A program made the translations under genes and the position numbers. The notes below the pieces were generated by a model. It saw nothing but the letters and a program-made list of their open reading frames with translations. It ran no database searches and was not told the DNA's origin. Shown here in pieces: positions 34,661-47,523 of a stretch of DNA of 64,000 bases. How positions within the stretch are numbered: position 1 is the first letter of the stretch; every line of letters starts with the position of its first letter. Source of the DNA: Asterochloris sp. CNOR1 (lineage: Eukaryota; Chlorophyta; Trebouxiophyceae; Trebouxiales; Trebouxiaceae); NCBI GenBank assembly GCA_963969365.1, contig OZ017763.1, positions 1,364,001-1,428,000 on the forward strand, in the 5' to 3' direction.

Positions 34661-37600
34661 TCAAGGATCTTGCTGATCCACATCCTCCATGTCCTCCCCT
34701 CCAGACTGGTGTCCCTCAGCATCCTCCCCTGCCTCCCCTAAGAGGGCCCCTACCTCAGCCTCTGCAGAGGGAGCAATGATCTTGAGATCAAGGCTGCTGC
34801 ACAGCAAAGATAGTGCATCTGCCTCTGAGCACTGTTGTGCCCATCAAACTTGCCACCAGGTGTCAGCACCCCCGTCAATTGCTTTCAGGCGGGACCAAAG
34901 TGCAGCCACGTGATGCAAGCAAGCCTGAAATCACCTGCAGCCTCCTGGCCACCAACAGGGATCCGAGTGAAGGTGCCACTGAGGACAGCCTTGATGTCCT
35001 CTGCATCTAGAGTCTCGTGCTCTAGAAGGGCTCGCGCCAACTTGTGCAGATCTGGCTCGCGCTCTCTCTGCAGCAAAGCATGGCCAGCACATGTTTCTTG
35101 GTCAGTGGTGGCTTGAGCAGCTGGGGTGACATGCCGGATGGGCATGGCGACAGGATGCAACAGATGCATGGCTGCCCTGCAGAGCTCGCAAAGCTTGGGC
35201 CTTACACAGAGAGGGGCCACGTTGGTGCCAGACGCCCGCACAAAACAGGTGGCCAGTGTGCAGGACCCCCAGGCTTGGGCTCCCCCTGCTGCAAAAGGGG
35301 GCTCACATACACCAGGGAGCTGCCTGCACGGGTTGCCTGAATACAGATGCGCTGCTGTGGAGCCGGCCAACACAAGGCCAGCACAGACAGTGCTGCCGCC
35401 ACACCACCGTCGAGCGTCCCTGGCAGCCAATGCAGAGCACAGCAGAACTCACAACCCACCAGCAGCGTTTCCACACGGCTGTAGGCCCCCTTGAGCAGCT
35501 TGGTAACCTCCTCATCGATGCGCTTCTGGGTCTCCCCTCCATGATGCTCATCAGCATAGTACACAGGCCCTGCAGGCAGACTGTGCTTCCATCGGAGTGC
35601 TGGCATTGCAGACATGGACTGCACTGACAGGCTGCACATTGACAGCATCGTCCCCACATGTGGCCTGCAGAGCGGAGCCTCCCGTGGAGCCCTCAGCAGC
35701 ACATCACAGCAGCAGTCAGATGCACTCTCAGCGGTCATGTGCAGAGTACAGGAGGCCTGCCGAGACAGGACGCAGAGGGTCAGTATTTGCATGACCCTGT
35801 TTCAGCACTTGCACCTTATCAACCTGCAGTCTGACATGCCACCAGGCTGTCCCTGACGGGCAGCTCATGTGCATGGAAAGAAGCAGCAGCTGTGCACCAG
35901 ATAGGCACTCAATACAGCAGGAGTGCTGCTTTGGGGCCAGCAGCAGCATGCGCAAGTGCTGCCTCTGGGACCAAGCCCATAGCAGGCAGGCCAGCGCCAG
36001 CATCAGGAGGTGGCAGCACCCACCTAGGAGGTCGCTCATGCCACACTGCTCCACCATGTGCCGGGCCAGCCGCGTTGCATTTTGGAGGTCACTGGTCGCC
36101 CCAGATGTGACCTGCATGGGGGCAGCTGACTCATTTCCCCTCTGCAGCTCTGCAACTAGGTCTGTCTTTCCATGTGCAGCTCCAAATCCCTGACAGTTGA
36201 GATCTGCCTATTTCTGCAGGCACTGTTGAGGTTGAGACTGAAGTCAGGCCTCAGCCAGCTGCAAGAAGACTAGTCACGCCGCAATGACAGGGCCACGGTA
36301 GACACGCAGCACAGGCATGGCATTGAGGCCGCAACCTGCAGGCTTTGGCCTCCAGCCTTGTTGGCACCCATGATGAGACCTTCTGGCCTGCCCTGCAGCT
36401 TGGAGACGCGCACACCATCCAACCACTCACAAGGCCTCTTGGCTTGTAGCCCGCCTTGTCAATGTTCATGGTGAGCTCCTCCACCACCCCGGCCCGCAGG
36501 CCAAGGCGATGCCCAACATGCATCTCGTAAAATTGACAGAGTGAGCGCCTCTGCCCCCTTGCCTTGCAGCCTGGAATGCTGCGCAACAAGAATTTATGGG
36601 CTATTGGCCAGTTGCCCACCTTGTCATTGCCCATGATGAGCTCCTCTGCCACCTTGCCTCCCATGCACACATCAATCCTGGCCAGCAGCTGCTCCTTGCT
36701 CGTGCTGAACTCATCGCCCAGCGGCATCTGCATACACACAGGGGAGGGGGTACACAGGGTCACAGTGCTGCACAGGGACTGGAAATTCACATCCGCGGCG
36801 AGTGCAGCCATCTTGGGCCAGGAGGCCGAGGTGTGCAGGTGCCTTCCTTCTGGACTACAGAGCCTCCACATGGTCTGAAACGGGCATAATGTGAACAACA
36901 TGGAGAGGAGGGCTTGGCGGCGGCGCTGCAGGCACAGGCTTGCCCCAGAAAGAAAGGCACGCCATGCCAAGCACATGCCCCTTCTGGCCTCCTATCATGC
37001 ACTGCCTGCGTACACGCACAGCCAGGCTCACCGTAGAGACCATGCCGAGTGCATGGCCTCGCGGCACGATTGTGGCTTTGTGAATGCCATCTGCCCCCGC
37101 TGTGTTGAGCGCCACCAAGGCATGTCCTCCCTCATGGTATGCCGTCAGCTTGCGGGCCTCAGGCGTCTGCACCATGGACCTGCAGCAAGAAAAGCAGCAG
37201 AGTGCAGCACACCTGCAACAAGATAGGCAGCAGAATGAAGTGCATCTGCAGTGAGGCAGGTTGCAGAGTGGACCTGCATAGACAGATAAAGGTGGAGCTG
37301 AAAAAATATGCTATGCTGGGCAACTTTGTTTCAAGCCCAGTGCATGCTCTCAATGCAGGCGGAATGAAGCCTGTGGGTGCTGCCACATGCAGAGGGAGTC
37401 AAGGACGTCCCCAAGGCATCATTGGTGCACATGAGCTCGCTAGCAGATGCTGCGCAGTGTCAGGCCTCAGGAAAGTTACCGTCAGATTAGTAGGCACGCA
37501 TGTAACCCCAGCGGAAGCTCGCTTTGTTTCCTGAGCCAACTTTCCCAGATCAGTCAGCACCCATTGCCAGCAACGCCCTTCACAGCCATGGGCCTGCCAG

Positions 37601-40600
37601 CCCTACGTGTGTGCAACACAGCTACTTGGAGACCCTTGCCAGTCCAGAACAAGTGAACCAGCCAGAAGATCTGCAAGCTCAAACAGCCGTGGACAGCCAG
37701 ACACGCCCCATCAAGAGCCACCCCAGATTCCACACAGCAGACTTCCCCCGCTCACGTTCTGGCCACCCCCATGAGGACCTTGTCCTTGGCCTCCTCCAGC
37801 AGGCGCGAGCTGATGTGGGTCTGGCTCGTCTTGGCGGCCAGCAGGCAGCTCTCATTCACCAGGTTGTGCAGCTCAGCGCCGGAGAAGCCGGGGGTGGTGC
37901 GGGCAAGCGCCTCTGCGTCCACGCTGCCGTCCACCGGTTTGTCCTGCAGACCGGCACCAAAGTGTCAAGACGAGGGTATGGTGCATAGACAGACCATTCA
38001 CGTGTGATCTCTGTGGTGAGGAGTGCTGACTGATCTCTAGGCACTCTCATACCTGTTGAGCATGTGAACTGACTGCATGCATGATGTGGCCCATGCACCA
38101 CAGGACAGTGAGTCTGCAGCCCCACCTTCAAGAAGTGCTGGATGATCTCCAGGCGGCCCGACACGTCAGGCATGGGCACGGCCACATGGCGGTCGAATCT
38201 GCCAGGGCGGGTCAGGGCAGGATCAAGCGCCTTGCTCAGGTTGGTGGCCGCCATCACGATGATGTTTTCGTTGGCCTGCAGGCAGCAGACAGGGTCAGAT
38301 CTGGCAGGCAGGCTGAGTATTGCATGGTGACGCTGGCAGCTACCATCTCATAGAAGCAGCAACAGGGATGCAATCCGTTTCCATGAAAGATATGCATGGG
38401 AAGCCGATGAGGAGGACTCAATTTGTGGTTTGTTGTTGGCCTGCAGATGACAGCCTTCTTAGTGTGGCATGAAAGTGGTCGACCACACAGCAGCAAGGGT
38501 GGCCCTGCCACGCTGACGCTGTAAGCCTGCACACAAAAATGAAAGCGCGTTTCAGGGTTTCTTCTACAATGGTGTGAGGGGCTGGGCCTTGGCAGGCGCA
38601 GAATGTTGGGGCCAGGGACCCGGTGGTGCTCACTGCAAAGCAACATTGCTGCTGGCAGTGGCTCTGGCTTGCACCATTGTGAGGCATTGTGCTCTTGGGT
38701 GGCAAGGGAAGTCAGGAAGGGCAAGAAACTGGTCAGACCCGGCAGCTTGTAGAGAGTCTGACAATGCATGTTTTTGGTTGGTGGAATGTGGTGCAGGCTC
38801 CCCTGCCACAGCAGGGCCTCCCCTGCTGTGCTGTGCTGCCTACATGGGCCCTCAACATGCAGGTGGCGTTCTCAGCCTCTACAAGGCGATGTGACCTGTC
38901 TCACCCTGCTGCTGCGCCGTACTCCAAGAGCCTTCACCTCCACCAGCAGCAGTCCAGCTGCTTGCTGCCTCACGTCTCTGCCAGGTCCTGGAGGACTGCC
39001 CCATGCAGCTTCATCCCCCAGAGCTGTGCCCCTTCCACCAAACAAGACGTGATCAGCACCCCACCTCAAAGCCATCCATCTCCACCAGCAGCTGGTTGAG
39101 TGTGCGCCGCGAGTTGTTCTCAAAGGCCTGGCGGTGGCCCCCGATGGCATCGATCTCGTCAATGAAGATGATGCAGGGAGCCTTCTTCTTGGCTGCGGCA
39201 AACAGGGCACGCACGCGGCGGGAGCCGACGCCCACAAACATTTCCTGCAGACAGATGTGGGGTGGGCAGTCTGGATGGTGGTGAGGGCCACTTGCTGTAA
39301 TTAGGGCACATGCCGGGCTCATACACCATCTCTGCAGGGGTAGTGCAGGATAGACAGCAACGAACAAGGCACGCAGTGGGAGGCCAACGCCCGTAAACAT
39401 GGTATGCTGGCAGAACAGTGATGGCAAGGCGGAAGGCCAAGGTTGGTGTGAGACAGCATGCCAGCAGGGCATGGCTTTGCAGTTTCACCGCCAGTGTAAC
39501 ACGTGCATGGCCCCCAGCCCAGCAGCAACACCTGTTGACTAGTGGATTTGGTGCAGCCGCATCTGATGGAAACAGATGGCTATGTCACAACAAGCAGGGC
39601 AAGGGTGCCCCAAAGGATTCACTGGGTGCAGGTTGGCAGCGAAAAAGACCAAGGACAAAGGGAAACATGGCAGGGAAGGCTGGAGCCTGGAGATACTTAG
39701 CAGTGTGTACAAAGCAAGAAGGCATGCAGGCTGCTTAGGAGGGCTGTGCTGCCACAAGAGGCAGACCACGGAACCCTTTAGAAAGCACACCTCAAACTCG
39801 CTGCCTGCGCGGTAGAAGAAGGGCACGCCGGCCTCCCCTGCCACTGCCTTGGCCAGCAGTGTCTTGCCAGTCCCTGCAGGCGCGCAGCACAACATGTGTG
39901 ACTCAAACGTGCTGACGAGTTTGTGTTGCAAGGGGTGCCGTCTATGCTGCCATCTCATCACTGGGCTTGAGCCACATGCACAGCCAATGGGTGCCTGGCA
40001 CAGCCGGCTGAGCTGTACATGCATCACTATGTGGGTGCGAGAAGGACACTGCCCGCCCAGTCTCCTGCACCTTTCAATGTGTGCAAGTCAGCAGCTTGCC
40101 TGCAGCAAGCCCGGCAGGGCAAGGCAGGACACAGCGGCGATCTGAGCCGGCCATGGCCGCAAAATTGGCTTTATGCCTAGCACCTCACCTTGAAGGATCC
40201 TTTAAAACCCTCTCCCACAAGTATTGCTTGCCCGTAGGCATTGTTCAATGCCCATGCACACCTAAGCACTCCGGGAGGGAAACAAAACGCTCACATGGCA
40301 CACACGTCATGAGCAACTCCTTGGACGCTGGGCCCCAAAAGACCGTGTCAAACAGTATCCTGAAGGTTGCTCCTGATCATAGTTTCAGATAAGCCGACCT
40401 GGTGCCCCGGTCATTAGGACCCCCTTGGGCAACTTCCCCCCCAGGCGTGTGAACTTGTCCGGGTTCCTCAGGTACTCAACGACCTCTTCCAGCTCAGCCT
40501 TGGCCTCAGGGCACCCCTTCACGTCGCGGAAAGTGCGAATGGACTTTTCAGGCAGCACCTCCTGCAGAAGGAGACTGACATTGCTCAGATCAGAGCAGGT

Positions 40601-43600
40601 GAGCACTTGTGGGATAAAGCGGAGGGTGCAGCAAACCACAACAGTGCACCAGGGAGGCAGGGGGTCGTCCCCTCAAGTTGCAGGTGGTGCGGTTGCTTTT
40701 CCCAAGCAGCATGCCCTGCAGCATTGGGAGAGAGGAGATGGGCGGTGCTATGCAGAGAGGTCGCCCTGCTTCACGACCCGCAGGGACAGAGGCTGCCATT
40801 CTCAGCGCCCTGTCAGGCAGGAGAGAGCCCCCATTCATGTGGAGCTTGCAGGCAGGGGCAAGTGTTGATGTGTGGAAAGCAACTTAAGCAGAGGGAGGCC
40901 GGCACTGTGCACAGCAGTACTGCAGGGCTACACCGAGATAACAATCTTCAGTTGTGCAGCAATGTGGGACGCAGCAGGTAGAGTCTTAAGCCTACTCCCA
41001 ATGTGCGTTGAGAACCCCCAAAAGCCTGAGTCACTGGTGCAGTCTGTGAGGCTCACCCGGTCATACTCCTTGGGGGCATACCCTGACACCCCACTGTCAG
41101 CTTGCGCTCTGCTGCTGACGGCAGCAGTGTTGCCAGCCCCGCCGATCCTGCCTGCGTTGTTTTTCAGCACATTGCTGCCCACCAGGAAGATCAGGCTGGC
41201 TGCCACCAGAACCATGGCTGACGTCACCACTGAGCGGATGAATTCTAGTAGGCCGCGGCCGAAGTTACGGCGCTGCTGCGGGGCAGCATAGTACATTGGC
41301 TGGTCCTGCAAACATGAAAGACACCCATACAGCTGGGGCCAGAGGGGTAGCAGCTACAGCAGTGGAGGCGCTGCGGCGTTGCTGCGCAGTGCAGAGTAGC
41401 ACACTGACTCAATCTGCAGGGGGGGACGGGCTGAGCATGTGGCTGGGCAGGTGGGGCAGCAGATGAGTCAGATGGCCTGCCGCAGTTCAGGGGAGCTGCG
41501 GTGCCGAGGAGGACAGCGAGGTGCCAGGGCTGGTCATGCCAGGTGCCAGGGCAGGCGCTGCATGTTGGGTGGGGGGTCAATAACGTGCGCAGCAGTCTGC
41601 TGACTTTCCAGAGTGCATGCAGCCTCAGGCCGACCAGCACCTCCAGACGACAGCAGCAGGCTTGTGGACAAGTGCCACGGACCGCAACCTGGTGCTGCTG
41701 GGTAAGGGCAGGAAGTGTTGCCCTGCCCCTGGTGACCCTGACCTGTGCATCACGCTCAGCGAAACCCGCATCAGCTGGAGAGAGCCCACCTGGTTTGTGA
41801 TGTAGATGGGGTTGCTGGGGGTGCTGCCTGGCTGCATGTCCACGCTGTCCCCCTTGCCAGCCTTGTTGATCAACTCTGTCCAGAGCTGGACTGAAGTGCG
41901 CTGGCTGGTCCTGCGTGAGGACACTCAACAAAAGTTGCAGCAAATTTCTCTTTCCTGAAGGGTTTGGTGTGGTGATGATTGCCCAGTCTGCATGGAAAGC
42001 TGGCTGCGCTCAGCAGCAGTCATCCAGCAGCTGTGTGACAAAATTTGGCCCATCCATTTGGGCCATAGACTTAGCCTGGCTTTGATATCTGCAGCTGCCG
42101 GACCCTCTGCCATGTACACCATTGCACATGCAAAGCTGAGTACGTGGACTGCCCTGAAGCCTAACAGGGGTGCTCACATTTGTTTTAGCATCAAGGGATG
42201 TCCACCCTGGCGTGGGTTCTGCAGCCACCAGGCCTTCAGGCATCCCTGAGGCAATGGACACACTCACCCTGGCTTAGGGTCTGCAGCCACCAGGCCTTCA
42301 GACTTGTGCGCCTCGTACACCTCTGAGGCAATGGCTGAGCTGAAAGCGTACTTGTTGCTCCTGTAGAACTGGAGCAGGCGGGCAGCATCACCCTTGTTAA
42401 GCTCCTGGTAGTAGGCAAGGGTCCTGCAGATGGCGCAGGAGAATGTCGATTAGGCAGGCTGACTGCAGACAAGCATGATGTGTTGAGGTCCTGGCACGAG
42501 GCCAGCTCTAAGTGGGGTCCGCAAATTCTCAAAGTAGAGGGCGAGCAGAGTCCCCCACTCTGCAAGCACTTGAATGATGCAGGTCAGGATGCCATTCAAC
42601 CTGAGATGACATCTGACACATGCACTGAACCACCAGATTCTGGCAGGCAGGTAGGGAGTAGCAGCTCCACAGTCAATGTGCAGCTTAACAGTGAGGCGAC
42701 ACATGACTGCAGGCGCCTTGACACAAGGAAAGAGCTGCCTGGTCAAGAACGCAGCCCCCAGCTCACTTCTCAGTGCGACCAGGGTTGGTCAGCAGAGCCC
42801 AGAATGACCTCTCTGATGTGCACATCTTCCAACCACAAACCACAAGCAGCCCCAGCTTACTTCTCTTTGCTGACAGGGTCGTCCAGCATGGCCCTGGCCA
42901 GCTTCTGCAGCTTCTGGCGGTGCACGCTGCTATGCAGCTTAGCCCACACAGATGCCATGAAGGCCCAGATGGCTTTGAAGCTGAGCACCTGCCAGAAGGG
43001 TGTGTTCTGCCGCTCTGCAGCACCGGAAGATGGCAAGCTCAGGGGCTCAGCAACTCAATCTAGCCAAGACTGATCTGCATTCAATTCTGGGGACAGGTAA
43101 AGGACTGCTGCAGGAGCTGCTGGTGGGGGCAAGAGAGCCACTGCCACCAAAGTCCAACAACAACAAGTTGCCCAGGCAGCGCTCAACAAAGAAGCAAAGC
43201 AGAGGTGCCACAACAAGTTTCTGACAAATGGAGCAGCGCCACACATTCAAGGTGCCTGGAGAGGCAGCGCTGTGCAGATTGACGCAAAGCAGCAGTCCTT
43301 GACTTGGCAGAGCTGCACCACGACTCTGTCCCTCCCAACAATGCTGGAGCACTTTACACCGTTGCCTGCAGCTGAGTCCTGTTGAGGCAACACCAGTGCA
43401 GGCATGCGCGGGGGAAGGGAGAGGGACCAACAGGGCAGCCCTTTGGCCATGGTACCCCCAAATCCTCCGATGATAGATCATGGCACCATGAAGGCATTGC
43501 GCACCGGACGAGGCGGGAGCATCTGAGGTGGACGCCTGTAAGTGGCTGCGCTGCCTGTCCCGCCGCTGCTCCACCTCTGCCTCCCAGGGCTCCGACCTGC

Positions 43601-44580
43601 AGGCATTGCAGCCATCCACACTCACTCAGCCGCCCCCTTCACCCAGCCTGAGACACTGTCATCCCAGCACCCCATCAGCCGTCCTGTAGTTTTTCTGCGC
43701 TGGCCCTGCTGCAAGCACGTCTTCAGACATGCAGTACCCTCCATTGAGCAGCAGCCAACTCATGCAGCTGGCTTTGGCAGCAGGGACTGCACCGCAGAGG
43801 TGCAGCAGCCTCTGCTGTGCTAGCCCAGAAATGCCCTGCCCCATACCCTGGGCTGCACCAATTTTGCCACTGGACATCGACGCACCACTTGACCAAGCAG
43901 AGCCTGGTGCAATGCATGTGCAGCCACAGCTCAGCTTGGCCTGTGCTGCACAGGGGAGCCCAAAAGCATCCTTGCCTGCGCTGCCTGTCGCCTTGCTGCT
44001 CCACAGGCTCAGGCGCCTTGCCGTCTGGGCCGGGCTGCTGTTCGTCAGCCTGGACTGCTTGCGACAGGCGGCGAATATACTGCTGGCGCTCAGCCTTAGG
44101 CAGGCTGTTCATTGAGTTCAGCAGCGCATTCACGTCAGCAGGCGAAGGAAATGATCCCGCAGGTATAGAGTCCTGGCCAGCAGCTTGGCTGCTGTGCTGG
44201 CCGTCCACAGATCCTGCCCCTGTGCCTTGCGGAGAGGCCTCAATAGCAGCTGCACTGGTGTGCTCAGCAGCAGAAGACAAGTCCTGCTGCTGGTGTGTAT
44301 GAGAGTTGGCAGCAGACTTGCTGTCCTGCAGCTCCTCCTGAGCGGCCGAGGTGTCTGAGTCCGAGGTATCAGAGTGAGGCTCCCCTGCATTCGCAGCTGG
44401 GAGCCTGGCTGTCCACAAGCCACTGCGCAGGGGCGCCCTGCAAGCCTGGACAGGCCTGCTGTGGCGTGCTGCGATGCAAGACCGCCTTTGGCAGGCATGG
44501 AGAGCCACAGGGGCTCTGAAGACGCCTGCTGAAGCCTGCATGACTCGGTTCTGGCTGATTGAGCGCCCTGGCAGAGCCAA
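34661..44580 (-). CDS. FtsH/i-AAA-type ATP-dependent zinc metalloprotease (FtsH11/FtsH4-like), organelle-targeted
   Basis: Seventeen exons give about 940 residues: 43976-44580, 43505-43596, 42861-43014, 42268-42423, 41790-41910, 41057-41305, 40399-40561, 39791-39873, 39065-39244, 38126-38275, 37767-37943, 37032-37179, 36620-36727, 36024-36111, 35460-35569, 34935-35067 and 34661-34761. The start [20 protein letters not shown] with many Arg/Ser suits a transit peptide. [20 protein letters not shown] is the i-AAA/FtsH11 N-domain. One TM helix follows ([17 protein letters not shown]). Walker A is split across exons ([17 protein letters not shown]); Walker B is [12 protein letters not shown]; the arginine-finger region reads [13 protein letters not shown]; the zinc site is HEGGH; the third ligand region is [15 protein letters not shown]. 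The tail is acidic ([13 protein letters not shown]). It should be a one-helix membrane protease degrading damaged membrane proteins, in the plastid envelope/thylakoid or mitochondrion. Intron 1 starts with GC. It shares a promoter region with the lumen-protein gene. Confidence 0.9.
36348..36497 (-). repeat. Two decayed copies of an FtsH exon in one intron
   Basis: The true exon (36620-36727) ends [12 protein letters not shown]. At 36451-36497 the minus strand reads [13 protein letters not shown] and at 36348-36388 [11 protein letters not shown]. Both lie in the following intron, stepped by about 110-165 bp. Identity falls with distance from the source exon. Confidence 0.8.
39350..39412 (-). 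repeat. Decayed copy of the FtsH Walker B exon start
   Basis: The minus strand reads [16 protein letters not shown], against [20 protein letters not shown] at the start of exon 39065-39244. It sits about 150 bp upstream in gene direction, in the preceding intron. Confidence 0.8.
42190..42267 (-). repeat. Decayed copy of an FtsH N-domain exon end
   Basis: The minus strand reads [18 protein letters not shown]. The true exon (42268-42423) ends [20 protein letters not shown] and then PKP. The copy abuts its source in the next intron. It keeps GCAGCCACCAGGCCTTCA exactly. Confidence 0.85.
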
Positions 44581-44938
44581 GGTATGTCTGCAGGTATACA
44601 GGCCACAAGGTTGTTACAATGGGCGGTTTGCCAGAAGTTGTGCAGAGACAGCACATGACAAGACTAGCTTGATGTGACCAGAGATGCACACTTAAGGAGC
44701 TCGCACCCAGGATAATTTGCAGGCCGGAGTAGTCTTCAGGCTACCATCAAGGGCACAACATGGGATCTTGCGTACATTTGTCTCCCCAGATTGACAAACG
44801 GACGTTACAGAGCGTTTGAGCTGCACACACTGCCGGTGGAGTCAGCTGCTTCTGTAAAGAAGGGAAACAGCTTGCCAGCTAAATAAGTTGGGTGCTTCTG
44901 CTGGACGTCTGCACTCTGAGTTCAATCGGTTGCCAGAG
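44581..44938. promoter_or_regulatory. 358-bp divergent promoter, FtsH and thylakoid lumen protein
   Basis: Start codons of the FtsH gene (minus, 44580) and the MPH2-like gene (plus, 44939) face away from each other. The spacer is somewhat AT-richer than its surroundings. No specific light-response element was identified. Co-regulation is plausible since both products maintain photosynthetic membranes. Confidence 0.55.
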
Positions 44939-46624
44939 ATGAACAGCCAGTTGAGCAGCATGCTGAAGGCTTCACCCCACTCAGGCCACATGTTGCCATG
45001 CAAGGCCATTCTTTCCAGCAGCAGACGCACAATGAAGACCAGAGCCGTGGACAGCCAGGACATGTCCAGGCGTGCCTCGCTCGGCATGTTGGCGGCAGGC
45101 CCAGCAATTTTCATGGCCAACAAGGGTGAGAGGCTTGACTCTCCTGCCTCAGAAGCAGCACCACCGCTCGTTCTGCAGAACAGAACATGAACAGCATGCT
45201 CTGTGTCACACTGTAGTGCAATCGTTTGTTATGATGATGTATGGATGCTGAGTGCAAGCTGCTGTGCACGTTCCATGGCCCGATTTGTTGAGGGGTCCTC
45301 CACTATTCACAGAAGTTCTACGTCCCCTCTGCAGCCCTAGCACTGATGCCTGCCTATGAAGGGCAATCTCCTCAGGCTTCCCTGCAGTGCTGGCGTTACT
45401 ACCCCCATCAATTGGGGCTGTTCCCAGCTGTTCCCCTGCCCCCTGCAGCTAGGCGCAGATCCCTGCCATTCAAAAAAGTGGTTACAAGCTTGAAGGCCCC
45501 CGACCCTGCATAACACAGTATCTCACATCTTCCTTCCCAGTGCAGCTCTGGCACTGATCCCTGCCAATGATGACGAAGATGAGGAGCTGGTGGAGAAGGC
45601 CAAGTCTAAGCGGACCTCCCAGGTGAGGCTGTCTGGGGCCAGCCTGGAGACTTGTCAACATGGCAGGCACCACATGCTCAGGAGCAAGTCGTCAACAGGC
45701 CCCCTGCACGTCACTTGTGGCAGGCTCACGTCCTGGCAGACAAAGACTCCGAAATCAGCCCACAGACAGGCAGCACAAGCGGAGTGCTCAGGCCTGGTCT
45801 CCGCTCACCCTGCTTTGCATGCTCGCCTCAACAGCTGCTGTGCACCATCCAGATGGGCAAGACAGATCAAAAGCCTGCTTCCAGTAGGGCTTCAAGGGGT
45901 CTCTGTCTGCTCAACCTCTTCATATTCTGCCTCCCAGATTGGCAAGGAGCGCAAGGCAGAGCAGAAGTTTGCCTCCAGCGAGGGCTACACGGACAACACT
46001 ATCAAAACGATCCAGCGAGCAGTAAAGAAGATGGCCAAGGGGGGTAGCGAGATCTCCGAGGGCAACCTTAAGCAGGCGGCCAGCACTGTCAGGTGATGAG
46101 CTGCTTTGCAGTGGGATATGCAGGGTTCAAGCGGCGGGCTGTACAGTCCGCTCATAAGCTGAGTGCATGCTCTGTCTTGGTCACACCCCTGGGTGTGTCC
46201 CATGTGCCTCCAGGAAGCAGGTCAACAACAGCAGACACTGCTGCAGAGGCAGTGGCACCTGGCAAGTATGTCTTGTGAGGAAACAGGGCCAACACGATTA
46301 ACATCGTTGAGTCATGATCTTCCCTGGCTGCATTGATGGTTTGTCCTTTCCAGGAACGAGGCAGTGTTGACCTGCTGAGGCGTGCTTCTCCCTGGCTACA
46401 GTGCCGCATGGGTGGCTGAGTTCCGCAAGGCAGCAGACACTGTGAGCACATCTGCCCAGACTAAGGACGCAGCACAGCAGGTTTTCTCCAGTCTCAGCAC
46501 TGTCAGCCAGGCAGCCAAAGCCGGGGATGCCTCTACAGCAAAGAAGAGCTTTGTTGGCCTGGTCAGCGCACTGCAGACCTGGACAACTGAGGCAGGCATC
46601 AGCGGGCGGCTAAGCGGCATTTGA
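44939..46624 (+). CDS. MPH2: Thylakoid lumen protein of the MPH2/TL16.5 type, TAT-targeted
   Basis: Four exons (44939-45125, 45546-45622, 45938-46092, 46402-46624) close to 213 residues. The N-terminus is bipartite. First comes a basic, Ser-rich plastid transit peptide (MNSQLSSMLKASPHSGHM, LSSSRRTMKTR). Then a twin-arginine signal follows (SRRASLGMLAAGPAIF) ending ALALIPA, a likely lumenal cleavage site. The mature part begins NDDEDEELVEKAKSKRTSQ, then IGKERKAEQKFASSEGY and helices ending TWTTEAGISGRLSGI. The DDEELxxKAK...R start and all-helical ~16-kDa size match plant MPH2 (lumenal 16.5-kDa protein), needed for photosystem II repair in fluctuating light. The gene symbol is by homology to that plant protein. 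The exon 2 acceptor is fixed by phase at 45546. Convergent with the next gene, 127 bp between stops. Confidence 0.8.
45329..45360 (+). repeat. Relic of an MPH2-like exon start
   Basis: CAGCCCTAGCACTGATGCCT then GCCTATGA resembles CAGCTCTGGCACTGATCCCT then GCCAATGA at 45543, the start of exon 2 with its acceptor. It lies 212 bp upstream in intron 1. Confidence 0.8.
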
Positions 46625-46751
46625 GTCGCACGACAGCAGGTCTTCCAACAATTTTGGCAACTTGTTGAGATGTCTAGCCCCTCCTCACTTCTTTCATGCC
46701 CTGTCAACAAAATGAGATGCCCGTGTTGACATGCACAGTTGTTCAGCAAAG

Positions 46752-47403
46752 TCACTGCTCTGCTTCAGATGAAATGGTGGGGTTCATTGTGGCGGTTTTG
46801 GCATTTGGAACATTGCCATGTGCCTGTGCAATGACCTTCAGCTGAATCCCTTGGCCTGCAGCAGACTGTTTCTTCAAGACTGAAGAGGCAAACATCTGCA
46901 TTGGGCTCTCTTTCTCAGCAGGGGCTCACCTGAGGCCTCATTCAGAAACTGCCGCGCATGCAGCTGCATCAACTCTGTTTCCAGCTCCTGAAGCCTTTGC
47001 TGCACCTGCAGCACCATCTCCTGCCACTCAGCTCAAGGACTGGGCAACTGTCTGAGACGAACCCTGCAGGTTGCACAGACCTGCTGTTGAGGGTCAGGTC
47101 TGCCGTCAATATGCGTCTGTGCCTCTGCAGCAACTGTCTCAGCTGCCTGCTGCCTGGCATCCTTTGCCTGCAGCAAACAGCTCAAGTCCAGACGTGGAGT
47201 GCCTCTGCAGGCTCAACCGCAAGAGCCTCGCTGAGGCATGTGCAATTCTTAGCAGCAAAGAACCGATCTGAAGCACACATGTTCAGCCAGACAGGCATAC
47301 CCCACACCTCCATCTCCTCTTCGTATCTCTTCATGGAGTCAGTGGTGCGCTCCAGCATGTACCAGACAGCTGCAGGCACAATTAGACTGAAGATTTTGGC
47401 CAT
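46752..47403 (-). CDS. Small single-TM, coiled-coil protein, family unknown
   Basis: Four exons (47308-47403, 47081-47167, 46930-47005, 46752-46909) close exactly to 138 residues. The protein starts MAKIFSLIVPAAVWYMLERT, a short hydrophobic segment that could be an N-terminal membrane anchor. A long charged helix follows (DSMKRYEEEMEAKDARQQAA then ETVAAEAQTHIDG), a second helix (QQRLQELETELMQLHARQFL), and a polar tail SVLKKQSAAGQGIQLKVIAQ. I do not recognise the family. The layout fits a small organelle membrane protein of the inner-membrane or respiratory-assembly kind; that is a guess. One acceptor (GAGAAAG) lacks a pyrimidine tract. Confidence 0.6.
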
Positions 47404-47449
47404 AGCTTCTAAGCAGGCCGGATGCCACCAATGTGGAGGCAGGTGCTCA

Positions 47450-47512
47450 GTTGAAAGACAGTCAACACAAGCAAACTGCGTTGAAAGACAGTCAACACAA
47501 GGAAACTGCGCC
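47450..47512 (+). repeat. Two tandem copies of a ~31-bp unit
   Basis: GTTGAAAGACAGTCAACACA plus AGCAAACTGC (second copy AGGAAACTGC) occurs twice in tandem. It lies just upstream of the start at 47403. Confidence 0.85.
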
Positions 47513-47523
47513 AGGTGACTGCG

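Noticed and set aside
43590-44010. VEQRRDRQR as another decayed intronic exon copy
   Set aside because: The copy splices in phase on both sides (AG|G and G|AG) and so is part of the FtsH coding sequence.
44842-45123. 93-codon minus-strand frame with hydrophobic stretch
   Set aside because: It is the antisense of the transit peptide/TAT exon of the lumen protein, whose four-exon model closes exactly.
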